Shown here in pieces: positions 41,020 through 56,000 of a stretch of 64,000 nucleotides of DNA; the first letter of the stretch is position 1; every line of letters begins with the position of its first letter. Source of the DNA: Ectothiorhodosinus mongolicus (lineage in GTDB: Bacteria; Pseudomonadota; Gammaproteobacteria; Ectothiorhodospirales; Ectothiorhodospiraceae); contig NZ_CP023018.1 of NCBI RefSeq assembly GCF_022406875.1, positions 1,880,477-1,944,476 of the forward strand. Reading direction: 5' to 3'. Made by a program: the position numbers and the translations under genes. Below the pieces are notes generated by a model. That model saw only the letters and a program-made list of their open reading frames with translations. It was not told where the DNA came from and did no database searches.

Positions 41020-44000
41020 TTGAACAAGACCTTCCGCTTAATCTGGAACGCCGCCGCGGGCTGCTGGAACGTAGCCTCAGAGCTCGTTCGCTCCAAAGGC
41101 AAGACCAAGGCCCGCACCATTGGCACCATCGCTGCGGGTCTACTCACTTCTGGCGCAGCCCTAGCCGAACTGCCCACAGGCGGTCAGATCATCGCCGGCT
41201 CCGGCAGCATCAACCAAAACGGCAACACCCTAACGGTTACCCAAGACACCCAGCGCATGGCCGCTAATTGGAATAGCTTTTCCATCGGCCAAAACAACAC
41301 CGTTGAATTCATCCAACCCAGCTCAAGCTCAGTTGCATTAAACCGCGTTACGGGTATTGAAGCCTCGATCCTTCAAGGCAACATGAATGCCAATGGTCAT
41401 GTCATCTTGGTCAACCCCAATGGCATCCACATCACCAATACCGCCCAAATCAACGTGGGCGGCATCATTGCTTCTACTTTAGACATCACCACTGAAGATT
41501 TCATGGCCGGGAACTACAGCTTCTCGGGCATGAGTCCCGGCCAGATCATTAACCAAGGCAATATCCAAACCCCCGACGGTGGCACCGTTGCCTTTATTGC
41601 CGCCAAAATCACCAACACCGGCACCATTCATACCCCAAGAGGCAACACGCTCATGGGCGCCGGTAGCCAGGTCACACTAGATCTAGGCGGTCCCCTCAAA
41701 CTCCGAGTTGATCAAGCCGCCGTGGATGCGCTGATTGAATCGGGCGGGGCTATTCGCGCCGATGGCGGCTATATCCTGATCGAAGCCCGAGCCGCCGGTG
41801 ATCTCAAAAGCACCGTTATCAACCACACCGGTATTCTTGAAGCCAAGACCCTGGGCACCGACGACCAAGGCCGCATTGCCCTAAAAGGCGACAGTGCCAT
41901 TGAAGTTAGCGGCACCCTCACCACCCAAGCCCCCCAAGGCACTGGCGGCACCATCACGGTCGAAGCAGAACACATCCACCTCACCGACACCGCCAGCATC
42001 GATGCCACGGGCGCCACTGGCGGCGGCAATGTGCTCATCGGTGGCGACTGGCAAGGCGGCGCCAATGCAGAGCGACGGGTGTTTGACGACCCTGATGCAC
42101 TAAAACAAGCCACCACTGTCGTGATGGAGCAGGGCGCGGTCATTGATGCCAGTGCCACTGACAATGGTGATGGCGGCACGGTGGTGTTGTGGTCAGATAT
42201 CAGCAACCCGAACTCGGTCACGGCTGCCCATGGCACCCTCTATGCCAAGGGCGGCAAAGCCGGCGGCGATGGTGGTCAGATTGAGACCTCTGGCGCGAGG
42301 TTGGTCATTGATGGTGTGATCGGATCGACTGCTGCACGCAGTAAAGCTGGTCAAACCGGTCAGTGGTTGTTTGACCCGTATAACATTGAGATCAGTTCTT
42401 CTGCCGATAGCAACATGACATCGACAGGTGGCCCTGACGGTTTTGATGCCAGTGGCATACCATCGATCCTGAATGTACAGACGCTTGTTAATGCCCTGCA
42501 AAACAGCAACGTCACGGTGAGCACCGGCAGTGGGGGCAGTCAAACTGGCAACATCACCGTCAGTGCCACCATCGATGGTGGTGCGTCGATCCATCTTTTG
42601 AAGCTCGAGGCTGCTGGTTCGGTGATTTTTAACCAGAGTGTGGTCTCTGATGGTGACATGCGCCTGCACGTAGAGGCTGGGGGATTCATCATTCAGGGCG
42701 GCAACGGGGCACTGGGCACGCAGAGCAAGCCGCTTAAGGCGGTCTGGCTGCAGGCTGGCACCAGCGCGACTGATGCGAGTCTTGGCAACATCTATACCGA
42801 CAGGCTCGAAGTCAACAGTGCGGGCATTGATATGGAGCAACAAGCCAACACGGTCATACGCGCCAATGACTTTATTTTGAAAGGCCAAGGTGGTGCGACT
42901 TTTACGTTCGATCAGAGAAATCAAATCGGACGGATCGCTGGTGATATCAATGGCGACCTGGTTCTGCATAACAGCCGTGATTTAACGATTACTCACGCCA
43001 AAGGTGCCATCTCGGGTGTGAACTATAACGAGTTGCTCAGCCGGGGCGCCGACATCACTATCCGCTCGGACGCTGATGTGTCTGGTGTGCTCGTGAACAC
43101 ACGCAGTAATCCAACTGAAGCTTCCCAAGGCAGCGGCAACTTCACTGTGGTCTACACCGGATCGGGCAGATCTCTCGTTTTGGGTAACCCTGCTGCACAC
43201 AACGGCGCTTGGGATATGGCGATCGGTGGCGGCTTACAACATATCAAAGCTGAGGGTGGAACGGTTAGTTTTAAGACGACGGCCAGTGACAGTGACATCA
43301 TTATTGATGGGGTGACCAGCACTCATACCCAAAGCATGGGTAATGTCGAGCTGGTGGCTGGGCGGGACGTGCGGTTTCTGGGCGCGGCCAGTACTTTTGC
43401 CACGCCGCAAGGCGAATCGACTGTCACGATCAGGGCTGCGCGCGACGTGATACTCAACCGCGCGTTGCGCGATGACGGTGCACCCGAATCGACGTTGAAT
43501 ATCAACATCGGTGCCGGTCGTCATGTGCAGATGATTCAGTCATTAAATGTCGATGGGTTTGTCCGTGTCGATGCTGCAGGCATATGGGCAACCGCACATG
43601 GCGCAACAATCACCGCAGACAATGGCATCACCAGGGTCGCCGGTGGTGGCTTGACCTCCCTTGGTGGCAGTCTCACCACCAATGGCGCGGACATTGCTAT
43701 TCATGGCGATCTGCTTATTCGCCAAGACCTCACATTTACCACAGGCGGTGGTGATGTGGTTCTGGGCGGCCGTGTTGACAGCATTAAGACCACCGCTCAG
43801 ACGCTGACTGGCAGTGGCAGTTTTAATCAGGATGTGGGTTTTGTGGAAGTGCTGTTGGTCGGTGGTGGTGGCGCTGGCGGCTGGGGCAATGGCAGTGGCG
43901 GCGGCGGTGGCGGGGGCGTGGTTTATGCCGTTAACCATGATGTTTCTGGGCCTGTCACATACAGCGTGGGCGCTGGCGGCCAAGCGCTGACCTCTGGTTC

Positions 44001-47000
44001 TGCTGCTGATGACACCAGTAATGGTGGTGATACTCAGTTTGGCACACTAGCTGCAATCGGCGGCGGGCGCGGTGCATCGACGACCTCGCAGTTAGGCACA
44101 GTCAGTAATTTTGTGGCGACCGCAGGGGGCTCAGGTGGCGGTGGTGTAACGGAACCCGGGGTAGACGGCACGCCTGGTGCGAGCACTGATGGGCAAGGCA
44201 ATCGAGGCGGTACAGGCACGAATATCAATGCCGGTGGTGGCGGTGGCGGCGGCGGTGGTGGCGCCGGTGGGCTAGGCGCCAACGCCACCTCGACAGCGGC
44301 TGGCGGTGGCGGCGATGGACTGGCCTTTGACATATCGGGTTCATCGATCACGTACGCCACCGGTGGTGGCGGCTCACAGCGTGGCGGCTCAACGGCTGGT
44401 CAAGGTGGGTCAGGGGGCATCCACAGCAACAGTTCGAACGCCACTGGTTTAGCCACGGCAGGCACGGGTGCTGGTGGTGCCGCCAAAATTTCAAGCGCCC
44501 CGGGCAGTCAAGCCGGTGCATCGGGCACGATTGTGGTGCGCTATCAGGTCGATGGTTCTTCAGCCTTGACGATTAACGCGGGGACCGGTGATTTCGTAGC
44601 CGAGCGTGCGATTGGCGGTCAGTCTGAACTCAAAAGCCTTACTGTCGATGCGCAAAATATTGAAGTCAATGGTGAGATCACCTGGTCAAGTGGTCAGAAC
44701 GTCTCGCTCAATGCTGGGCGAGACATTGCCATCAATGGTTTGGTTGACGCGAGCCAAGGCGATGGTGGCAAGCTCGTTCTCAATTATGGTCAGTCCACAG
44801 CCAATGGTATATCAGGTGGCGTTGCTGCCAGTTATCAGATCAATGCGCCAGTCAGATTGCAGGCTGGGCAAAACTTCACCACCAAACTCGGCAGCAGCGG
44901 TAGTCCGATTAACTACACGGTGATCACGTCGCTTGGCACGCAGGGTAGTAACACAGCTAATGATCTTCAGGGTATGCGTGGCAATTTAGCCAAGAACTAC
45001 GCATTGGGTGCCAATATTGATGCGTCTGCCACAAAGAACTGGAATGATGGTGCAGGATTCGCGCCGATTGGGCAATCACTGAACGATTCGTTTACTGGGA
45101 CCTTCAATGGATTAGGTAATCAAATTACCGGACTGCATATCAATCGACCCAATTCCAAGCTCGCAGGCCTGATTGGCGTACTTCATGAATCCGGTGTTGT
45201 GCGTAACTTGGGTGTGGTGGATGCAGGCATTTTTGGGTCTAACGAGCACGCAACCCCGGCGGGTACTCAAGGTATCGGTATCTTAGTAGGCGACAACTAC
45301 GGGCTGATTACCGATAGTTATGCCAAGGGTGCTGTTAATGGTCGGTTCGTTGTGGGGGGCCTCGTCGGACAAAACCGCGCTAGCGGGTTCATTACTCATT
45401 CCTACGTTATCAGTCGGTTACCTACTTTGGTGAGATCAAGCGGTGGTTTCGTCGGAATAAATCACGGTACGATTGCTGACAGTTATGCTGTGGCCGATAT
45501 TGAGCAAGCTCGCTGGGAGGTTGGTGGGTTTGTTGGGAAAAATAGTAGTACAGGCTCGATTAAAGATAGCTATGCTGCCAGTGTTGTTACTCCTTGGTTG
45601 GGGCTAAATGACCAGTTAATTGGAGGCTTTTTTGCCTCCAATGAAGGAACGCTGACAAACACCTTTGGTCGCGGCGGGCAAGACCGTTATTTCCAGTCAA
45701 CCTATGGCACCCAAACCGATGGGGCCTGGACTGGCTTTGACTTCGACAATACGTGGTTCATGATCGATGGCCAAACGCGGCCGATGCTGCGCATGGAGCG
45801 CAGCACCCAGATCACCAATGCCAATCAACTACAGTTAATCGCTGCCGCACCGCATCTGGACTATACGCTCGCTAACGACATCAATTTTGCAGACGAAGTC
45901 GACCGAAACCTCGGTTTATGGCGTGATGGGTTCGTGCCAGTGGGTGACCAGGCAGGGTATGGTGCTTTTAGTGGCGCTTTAGATGGTAATGGCCAAACCA
46001 TTACTGGAATTGACATCACCGCTGATCGAAGTGTGACCGATGGTTTGTTTGGTGATGTCTCTAATGCCCGCATATTTGACTTAACCCTAAGTGACACGCG
46101 CATTGTTGCGAGCAATAGTAACGGGGGCGGCAATCGCAATATCAGTTCGGGTGTCACCATGACCGGTAACGTGACGCTTGATGCGGGCGCGGCCAATGTA
46201 ACGGTGCTTGGCACCATCGGAGAGTCGGCTGATAAAGCCGCCACCGTGAACATAGAAGGTACCCAAGTCAAGTTATCAGATGTGCTCAGTACTGGCGCTC
46301 AAACCATCATCGGCAGCCAAGGTGTTGAGCTCAATGGCAATCTAAGCTCTAGCGGTCAAACCATCTCTGTTCAAGGGCCTGTTACGCTCAATGCTAATGT
46401 CACGATTGACACCACAGCAGCAGGCACCACAGCAGCGGGTGCTTTGATTGACTTTACTGGCACGGTTAATAGTGATGTTGGTCACGCGCGCAACCTTAAT
46501 CTGATTGCAGGTGCCGCAGAAATCGACTTGCCAGGCGCAGTCGGTGCCCAGCAGGCCCTCGGCGCAGTCACGATTGAATCAGCTGGTGATATCACGTTCG
46601 GTGACACGGTTCGATCAGCGTCCTTTGTGCAAACCACAAAAAGCACGGGACTTTTGACGCTTGGTGGTGAGCTCACTGCGCTTGCCGGCAATATCACAAT
46701 CAACACCAACACCATTGATATCAACGCACCGATTGTTAGCCAGTCAAACGGCAATATTTCAATGACTGCGAACGATATCCGCTTTCCCGGTGTTATTCAG
46801 ACCAAGGGCGGCAACATTACGCTAACCGCGCTCAATGGCGGTATCACCGCTATTGATGACGGCAACGGCGGTTTGGCTAGCATCATTACCCAAGCTGCGG
46901 CCAATAGCGGCATCGCATCGGGAAATATTGTTCTGGATGCAGATAACAGCAATGGCAATGGCACGGTTTCAGTGGGCATTCTGGAGGCCTCAGGTGCAAA

Positions 47001-50000
47001 CAACCATTCAGGCGCCGGCAGCCACGGCGGTGACATCACGATTCGTTCAGATGGCGCTATTAGTTACAGCCGCGTTTTAGTTAAGGGCGGCAATGGCTCG
47101 GGTGGTCCGGGTGGTAACTCGGGTGACATCAAGATTGTCACAGACTCACCAACAGGGCTTACGCTGTCATCACCGTTGGTCGCGCGCGGTGGCACGGGTA
47201 CGACGGCTGGGCTTGGTGGGACGGTAACGCTTGAGGCTCGGGGCGATCAAGGTGTCACCCAAGCGCAAAGCGGTGCCGAAGTCGATGCTAAACGCCTGGT
47301 CCTCAGAAGCGGGACGGGTCGGTTTCAGAACCCATCAGCACCGATCACTGGGGGCGAGGTTTCACTAACCGACTCTGCAAATGCGGTAGACGAACTTGCG
47401 GTTCAGTTGTTTGGCGATGGCAACGGGGGTCCGTCGCAGGATCTGACCTTTGTCAACAGTACTGATCTCACACTGGTTAGTGGTGGGTCTAGCCGAGGGT
47501 TTTATACCGAGGGTTCGGTTGATATTGATATTGGCAACAATTCGCTGCTCGTTGATACCTCAGTCACTTTGGAGACTCCCGGCGGCTTAAAAATTCGAGC
47601 TGGTGATTTAACGACTCTCCACCAGATGGATGTTCGCGGCGGTGCTGACTTAAGCCAAGTCAGTGGTGATATCGATATTCAAGAACGCATATCTTCGGGT
47701 GGCGGTGATGTAGTGTTGGGTAATGGACAGGGCATCATCACAGTTCAGGCTGGTATAGAGGTTAATGGTGGTTATGACTTCAAAGCCTACGGAACATACT
47801 TTCAGCTTGGTATTGTTAACGGGGATATAGGAACTGACTACTACGACGCGTTAAGAACCAACGGCGGTGATATTGATCTCAGAGGTATCACGGGGGAGGT
47901 TTACATCGATGAAAACGTCGACACTGGCGGTGGTGACTTTCTGAGTGCAGGGACGCAGCTGAGTCTCGGCTTCTACGGCAGCCCTCTTGAATTCGAGACG
48001 CTTAGGACCCACGGCGGCAAGGTCGATATTTCCGGACATGAAAGTTTCATCATCACGTTCCACCATCAGATCGTGACCGGTGGCGGAGACTTCCTTGCAA
48101 CGGGGCTCGCGAATTTCAGTACCGCAATAACACATGGCCTGCCCGTCATCGATACGAGTGGGGCTAGTGGCGGCGGGTCGATCACTATTCAGGCCAGCGG
48201 TGATGTCAGCATTCAATCCGCGCGTTCCAGTGGTGGGGTCGGTGCGTCTGGTGGCGATATTGATTTAAGGTCAAACTCGAAGCTTGTTGTTAGCGCGCTT
48301 AATGCAGAGGGCGGCAATGCAGCGCTTGGTTCGTCAACGGGTGCGGCCGGTGGAACCGTTACGCTAGAGGCGCCCACCATCTCTTTGTCTAACTTCAGAT
48401 CAGTTTCACTTAATCTAGATTTGCCGGCCATTAATACAGGCGGTGGTACAGGTGCCAGTCAAGGCACAGGTGGCGATATACATATTTATGGATCAGCTGT
48501 GATTACACCTGGTTCAACTGAGAATTTACCGACTTCCATCACCACGGGTTCAAGCGGCGGCCATATCACGTTTCATGAAACGCTAAATCGTGGCAGTGCC
48601 CCGACCGATGTCATTTTGAATGCCGGTACTGGTGCAATAACCTTCTCTGGCGCTGTGGGGCAGGGCAATCGGCTAAATGGTATCAAGATTCTAGGCGCTG
48701 GCTCGGTCACAGCAAACGCCGCATTCTTGGCAGCCGACCTCGGTATACGTGCCTCGGGCAACGTGACTTTTAACTCGGCAGGTAATGATGTAGATCGATT
48801 TGCAGTCGATTTACAAAACGCCGCTGATCTAGTTTTAAGAGACGTTGACGGCTTGCAGATCGCAACGATTGGTAGTGGCGAACAAGCTATTTCTGGTTTG
48901 ACCGGCACGACAGCAGGTGATCAAGCCAGCGAGATATCACTGTTTGTAGGCGGTGCCTTAACCCAAGCCTCGAGTGCAGTGATTAACACCCCGGGTTCAC
49001 TGGCGATCAACACCACCGCATTTGCTGCTGATGATGTAACTATTCGCAACATATCGACAGACGGCACCTTGCTTGGTAATTCGCTGGTAGCCGGTACGCT
49101 CACCGTTGACTCCACCCAAGGTACGGTCAAGCAAGCTGAGGATCAGTACCTACGAGTGGGTGATGGTCTGGTTGTAACTGGATCAGAGTTTGATCTGGAC
49201 TTGCGAGCCGATCACTATTTGCCTGGCGGGGTGACCGCTTCAGGGCTGACGTACTTTTACGCCGATGATGCGATCACGGTCTCCCAAAGCGGTGACACGG
49301 CCACTGCAACAGCAACGTTTCAGCGTTTAGAACAAACGTTTGATCTCACATCTTCCGACACTTTTGCGGTGGTCAGCGGTGATGGCAGTCGTTCGATATC
49401 GAGTGTGACTAATGGCCAGGCCGTCAACTTGAATCAAGACAACGTCATTGGTGGGGCGATCACAATCACCACAGCTGGAACGTACAGTGTGGGGGCACCA
49501 ACTGCCACCGAAAGCGATATCACTGTTGAGCCGCTTGATGGCGCATCAAACTTAATGCTTGGCTCAGTCCGGGATATCTTGATTGACTCGGGTTTAAACC
49601 TGTCTGGCAAGCTAGTCGGCAACGCCACTCGACATGTTCGGTTAAGAGCCGCTTCAGACACACAGATTGATATTGACAGTGATATCCGTCTCACAGCAGG
49701 CCGTACGCTTGAGGTAGAGGCTGGCGTGCAGCTGATCAGTAATGGTAGTTCGATTGAGATGGTGGCCCAAGCTATTAAGATTGGCCCTGATAGCGATCTT
49801 ATCGCTGATGGCGATCACATTGTTGATGGCGGTAATATTCGCCTAGAAAGTACGGGTCTTATAGACGAGAGTGGCCCTGGCATTGAGATCGTTCCGAGTG
49901 CCGCTGGCAGCGGCAACTTAGATTTAAGTGGTACCACTACGATTACGACCACGGGTATGGGCACAATTACGCTCATCGGTGTGGGTGGTCAAGTGTCGAG

Positions 50001-53000
50001 TTCCGGGAATCGAGGCGTTGTTGTGGGCTCCTCATCCGATGGTGATCGCAACAGCATTCTTATTCAGAGTGCATCAGGTGCAATTGACATCACCGGGACT
50101 GGGGGTGTGTTTGACGCTGATGCAGCCGAGGATGAAACAAACAGACGTGCCATGGGTTTGCGTCTGAGCAGCCTGACGCTGCAGACCACCGCGGGCGGAG
50201 ATATTTCAGCAACGGGCACTGGTGCCATCAGTACAACAAGCACCGTTGGCGACCGTGATGGCATCACCATTGCTAACGATGTGTTGATCAATACCTTTAT
50301 CTCGAGCAGCGCACCGTCTAACCCCTACGGCGCAATCACCTTAATTGGCGATGCCTACGGTAGGGGTGAAGGCGTTGACATGGACGATACAACGGATGTG
50401 GAAATCGTGGCGGCCACAGGCGGCTTGTTCATTACTGGGCGGGTGTTGGGAGAGGGCGCCAATGCCAGTGCGATTACCACCGATGGCACCATCCTCAATG
50501 CACGCGGTGGTGAGATCGTCATTATGGGCACAGCAGGTCAGGCCGGTGGCGATGGTATTGATTTCGATAACACCACGCTGGGCTCAGCTGAAACCACTGC
50601 AATGACCCTAAATGGTGTGTCTCGAAATGTTGCAAACAGCGATGACGGTATTCGAATTCGTAATAGTCGCGTTACAGCAGATGGGCTAATTATTTTTGAA
50701 AGCCATATGCCGCAAGCAGGAGGCAGTGGGGTTCAAGTCAGTGATACCGAGATTGTTGCCGGTGAATTCAGCGCGTCGGTGGTATCTTTGAGTAACGCAT
50801 TTTGGCTATATCGCAACAGTAGCCTTGTAACCACCAATGGCGCCATAACCATTTCGGCCGAATCTAAAAATGCTGATGCGGTGCGGCTTTACGACTCAAC
50901 ATTGGCCTCACACTCCAATATCACGGTCCGAGGTCTGAAAAAAGACGGCGAGCAAGACTTGTTCGCGCGCAGCTTCGGTGATGATGGTCTGGATGCCGAG
51001 AATATGAAAATTCTCGCCAACGGCGATATCGTCATCCGCGCAGCAACGAACGATGATCACGGCATTGAATTCAATGGTGCTGCTTCAGTCATCGGCTCTG
51101 GGTCTTTTGATAGCGTTAGTTATACCGCTGCCTCAATCACCATGGAGGGGCAAGGTGGCAGCGATACTGGGATTGAATTCCATGGGTCTGGAACTCACCT
51201 CTTGTCGGCAACGGGGGCCATTACTCTCGTCGGCAGCTCTAGCAGTGGTCAAGATCTGGAGTTGCGAGATGTCACTGCCCGAACCGAAACTGGCGCTATT
51301 GCCATAACGGGCAATATTGATGCCGATGGTGTTCTAACTTTTGAGTCCGATTCTGGCTCGATCACGCTTCTCGGAGCAAATAACCAGTTCGCACAGCATG
51401 TGGATTTTGCAAGCTCGGCTGCGGTTACGCTGGGTAATGTTGTTGATGGGGATGGCAGCAACGTATTCGCTTTCGATCAAGGCGTCAGTTTCTCGGGTAA
51501 CCCGAACGTCACCCTGGCAGGCACCGTACGCACCCCATCGCAGAGCATGGATTTTGGCACGGGTGCGGTCACACTGGCTACCAACATCATCCTCGATAGC
51601 ACAAATGACGGCGTATCTTCTGCTGGCGCCAGTATCACCATTGGTGGCACGATAGACGCAAGCGCCAGCGGTGCGCAAGGGTTGCGACTGATTGGTGGTG
51701 AAGCAGGTTCAGTCAACCTGCAAGGCAATGCCGGTGTGAGCACGCCACTAGGCGTATTTGAGATTTCATCGGCGGCACAAGCCGATCTTGCCCAAGTGGT
51801 TGCAGCATCCATTGAAGTCATAGCCGACAACATCGACTTAAATGCGAACACCTATAACGCCACCATCGGCACAATCAATCTGACGGGTGCAATCAATCTT
51901 AGCGGTGGCACTGTTACGGTGAGCACCTCAAACAACGACATTACGATTAAGGGATCGATTGATGACGCTGAGTCGGGCGTGACGGCTTTGACGCTAGATG
52001 CAGGCTCGGCGCAGATCAATGTCGATGGTGGACTTGGTCAATCAGTTGGGCTGGGAAATATTGAGCTAGTAGGCGGGCGGGTTCAAACGAATGCCATCGG
52101 GCTGGGTGACGATCGAACGCTCACCGTTGAAGTGAGTGACATAAATCAAACATCGGCAATCACTGGCGCTGTCTCAGGCAATGGGGTCACACTGGTCAAA
52201 GAGGGTTTCGCCCCATTACAGATCAATGCAGCTTTGACTGGCGACACGGCCCTGACAATCAACGCGGGTCAATTGACCTTATTTGCTGGTAATACCAATA
52301 CGGGCAATATCTCCGTCAACAACAATAGCCGCCTGCAAGTAGGTGCAGGCGGTGAAACAGCTCGACTCGGGCTTGGACCGGTGGCGATTGATACCAATGC
52401 GCTAGTCAGGGTCTTTCTACGTAGCACGGAAGTCGAACTTGGGAACGCGTTCTCCGGGCAGGGAACGCTGAGCCTATGGGGCACAGGCTCAGCGGGTCAA
52501 AGCACGTACAGCATCACCAATGCGGGCAGCTTCGCCGGTGAGGTGGTTGTGAATCGTGCATTACTGACGGTATCGGATCCTGCGGCCATGGGCACTTCAA
52601 GCATAAGCGTGCGAAACGCGGCCACCCTGTCATTGGATCTAGGCGGCGTTGCAATGAACAACGACCTGACTTTGTCGGGCCTCGGGTGGCTCGCGGCAGA
52701 TCAAACACACAAACCGGCGCTTGAGTTTGTTGGTGCATTAGACAATCAATATAGTGGCGCCATCATCCTAACCGATGCGGCAACGATTGGCACTCAAGCA
52801 ACCACGACGCTAAGTGGCACCATTGATGCGCGCTTAATGAATGGTGCGTCAGCACTAACCTTGATCAACGTGGCTCAGGGGGATGGTGGTTTTGTGTTGT
52901 CTGGTGGCGTTGGGCAGACAAATCCCATTACTAGCTTGACTGCTCAGGCACCTGTGAACTTGGCAGGAAACATTACGACCACGGGTGCCCAAACATTTGA

Positions 53001-56000
53001 GCAGGCCGTGACCTTAACGGCTAACACAGCATTGACCAGCCAAGCCAATGGGCTAACGTTTAGTGGCACCCTTGATGGCGCGCATGATTTGACGCTGACT
53101 GCGGGCCCAGGAGACATTACGTTCACAGGCCTAGCTGGTCACGGTCAACGCCTCGGTACAGTCGCTATCCGTGAGGTCAAAGACGTCACGATTTCCGCTG
53201 GCCTCAAAGCGGGCGCTTTTGAGCAGCGTCTCACAGACGAGAGTGACTTCGCAGGTTCAGGTGAGTTCACACTCAATGGTGCTTTAAGCGTCAATGCGGG
53301 CTGGACAACCATCTCAAGTGAAGCCGTGGATCTAAACGCCAGCATCGTGTCTCAATCGGGGGATGGCAACGGCCAACTGTTTATTGATGCAGGTCTGGGT
53401 GGTGTCACATTGGCTGCAGGTCAATCGATCACCACAACTGAGGCACAAGGGGTTGATTCAGGTTTGATCTTTATAGAAGCAGAAGGCTCGATTTTGTTGG
53501 CGGGCGATTTGGTTTCGGCTGGCTCGATAGGGGCTCATGGGGCTGACGTTCAAGTGCACGCGTTCTCGCCTGAGGCGAAGGTGGCCGTTCATGGCATCAA
53601 TACCAGAGGCGGCCAAGCCAATAGTGACTCGGCCGGTTTTGATGCGGGTTGGATCGATCTCGCTGTCGACGCCAGCGGTGTCATTGAGCTCAATGATGCT
53701 CGCCTTGTTGCGGTGGGCAGTCAAGGCGATGCCGGGCCGGGGCAAGATGGCCGAGTCGATATCTTTGCCGACGCCATTGTGTTGTCCGGTGATGTTGTGA
53801 TCGACGCAGGCAAGGCCGCGGGCGTCATCCATGTCCAAGGTGAGGTGAACGGCAAAGACGCCGGCCAGGGCAGCCTGAGCCTGAGCAGCGACCTGATCGA
53901 ATTTAGTGACGCGATTGGTATGAATGTTCGCGTAGGTCATATTGACATTATCAGTGCGGTAGATGCGTATTTTTATGGGGCAGTAACTGCTGCTGGGTTC
54001 GAGCAGCAATCGGGCAGCGGTGATACTGGCCTGTATGGCGGGCTAGATACCAATACGTCAGCGGGCGTGCAGATTACGACAGCCGATATCATTATAGAAG
54101 AAGGCATCGTTACCACCAATGGCGGTGGTGTCATGATTGATGCCAGCAGCTCGATTGATATTGATGGCATTACGGCTGACGGGCCAGTGAGTTTGAAGGC
54201 CGGCGACTTGATTTCAATCGGTGGCGACATCACCACTGCGGGCGAAAACGTTACATTCGAGGGCAACACGGAACTGTTCAGCAGTATTGCCATTAGCACG
54301 GGCGGTGGTGAAGGCACCGTTCGATTTAAGTCGATGGTGAATAATGAAGGCGCGACTGGGCCGAACGATCTAACAATCACAGCGGGTAGCGGTGATATTT
54401 TATTTGATCAAACAGTTGGCCTCGACAAAGAGTTTTACGGACCGTTGGGCGCGGTGACATTGGTGTCAGCCAGACATGTGGCGGTCGCAGTTGGTGCTGA
54501 GTTTAACGCGACAACGATTAGACAGTTATCAGGCTCAGGCACAACCACTTTTGGTGGTGCTGTTAACACCACAGGGCAAATAGACCCTGAGGCAGAGACA
54601 CCCAACCGTAATGGCATTGAAATTAACGCCCCGGGAGTTGATCTGCGCTTTGATGGCGGGCTTACCCTGCGCGATGGCGCCAGCTTAAACATCTCTGTGG
54701 GTTTGGCTGGCACGGGCGCCGGCAATGGAACAGTGGTGTTTGGCAACGATGTCACCCTGCTGGGTGAGGGCGGCGATATCACCATCAATGCCAACGCAAT
54801 TAAAGGCGGCAATGCGGCCGGCACGGGTAGCCTGAGTTTTGTGATGGGTGGCGGTGGGATGACTGTCACGGGCCCTCCAACCATCACTGCCAAAAACATG
54901 GCGGTGACCGGCGCAAGCAAAATCAACCTCGCCGGGGTGATTCACAAGGTCAGTGACAGCATCCTACTGGAAACCGATGCGCTGACACTGGGCCTATTCG
55001 ACCCCAACACCGACGCTGTTGAGTTGACCATTCGCACGGCCAGCGCCGCCCGCAATATTCAAATCGGCGGGGGTACTGATCTGCCTGACGCGCTGACGCT
55101 GACCGATGATGAACTGTTCGATATTTTTGCTGTTGGCCAGCTCCGGGTTGGGCATGTTGTTGAGGATGGCGGTGCATGGGTGCTGGATACTGAAGCCACC
55201 GGAACGGTGACCGTTGATGTTGGTGCTTTCGACCCGTTTGAGGAAAACACCACCATCTATGCGACTGATTTGGTGCTGAATACTGTCAACGCACGCAAAG
55301 GTCTGGCGCTGATCACTAATCAAGCGCTGGCACTGAGTAATGTTGATGTTAAGGGTGGTTTAACCGTCCAAGCCGATGGCGCCATCACGCAGGCGGCAAA
55401 CACCACGATCGAGGTTAACGGTCTGGCTGAGTTCTCAACCACCAGTGGCGACATTACATTGGGTGCAGCCACGGGCCAGAGTTTCAGTGCTGGCAGCGTC
55501 CGTTTTGATCAGGCGCCTGGCAATGTGACCATCGACAGCATCGGCTTGATGCGCTTGTCGGGACAAAATCGGGTTGCAGGCGATCTGGCATTATCCGATG
55601 CGACGGGCATCACCGCACTCTCCGACAGTTGGCTCGAGGTGACGGGTCATACCACCTTGGATGCCGACGAAATCACGCTCAGCCATGCCAATAACCGCTT
55701 TGAGGGCGATCTATCACTCCAGGGCAGTCAGGCAGCCATTAATAGTAGCCAAGCGCTCACACTCGACACCGTCAATCTGAGCGGCAATCTGACCCTGACC
55801 GTAGCGGGCCTGCTAGATCGCTCCAGCGATGGCAGTTTGAACGTTGGCGAATTGGCACATCTCACCACAACCACTGCTGCCGGCCACATCGTGCTGCGCG
55901 AAACCGGCAGCAATCAGTGGCGCGCCGGCAGCTTGCGTCTCAACGCATCGGGTGATGTGGATCTGCTGTTCGGCGGTTCATCGGCAGTGGCACTTTCGGG

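Noticed and set aside
44034..44360. Proline-rich minus-strand frame in the glycine-rich section
   Set aside because: It is the complement of GGC/GGT glycine codons; a shadow of the Gly-rich domain.
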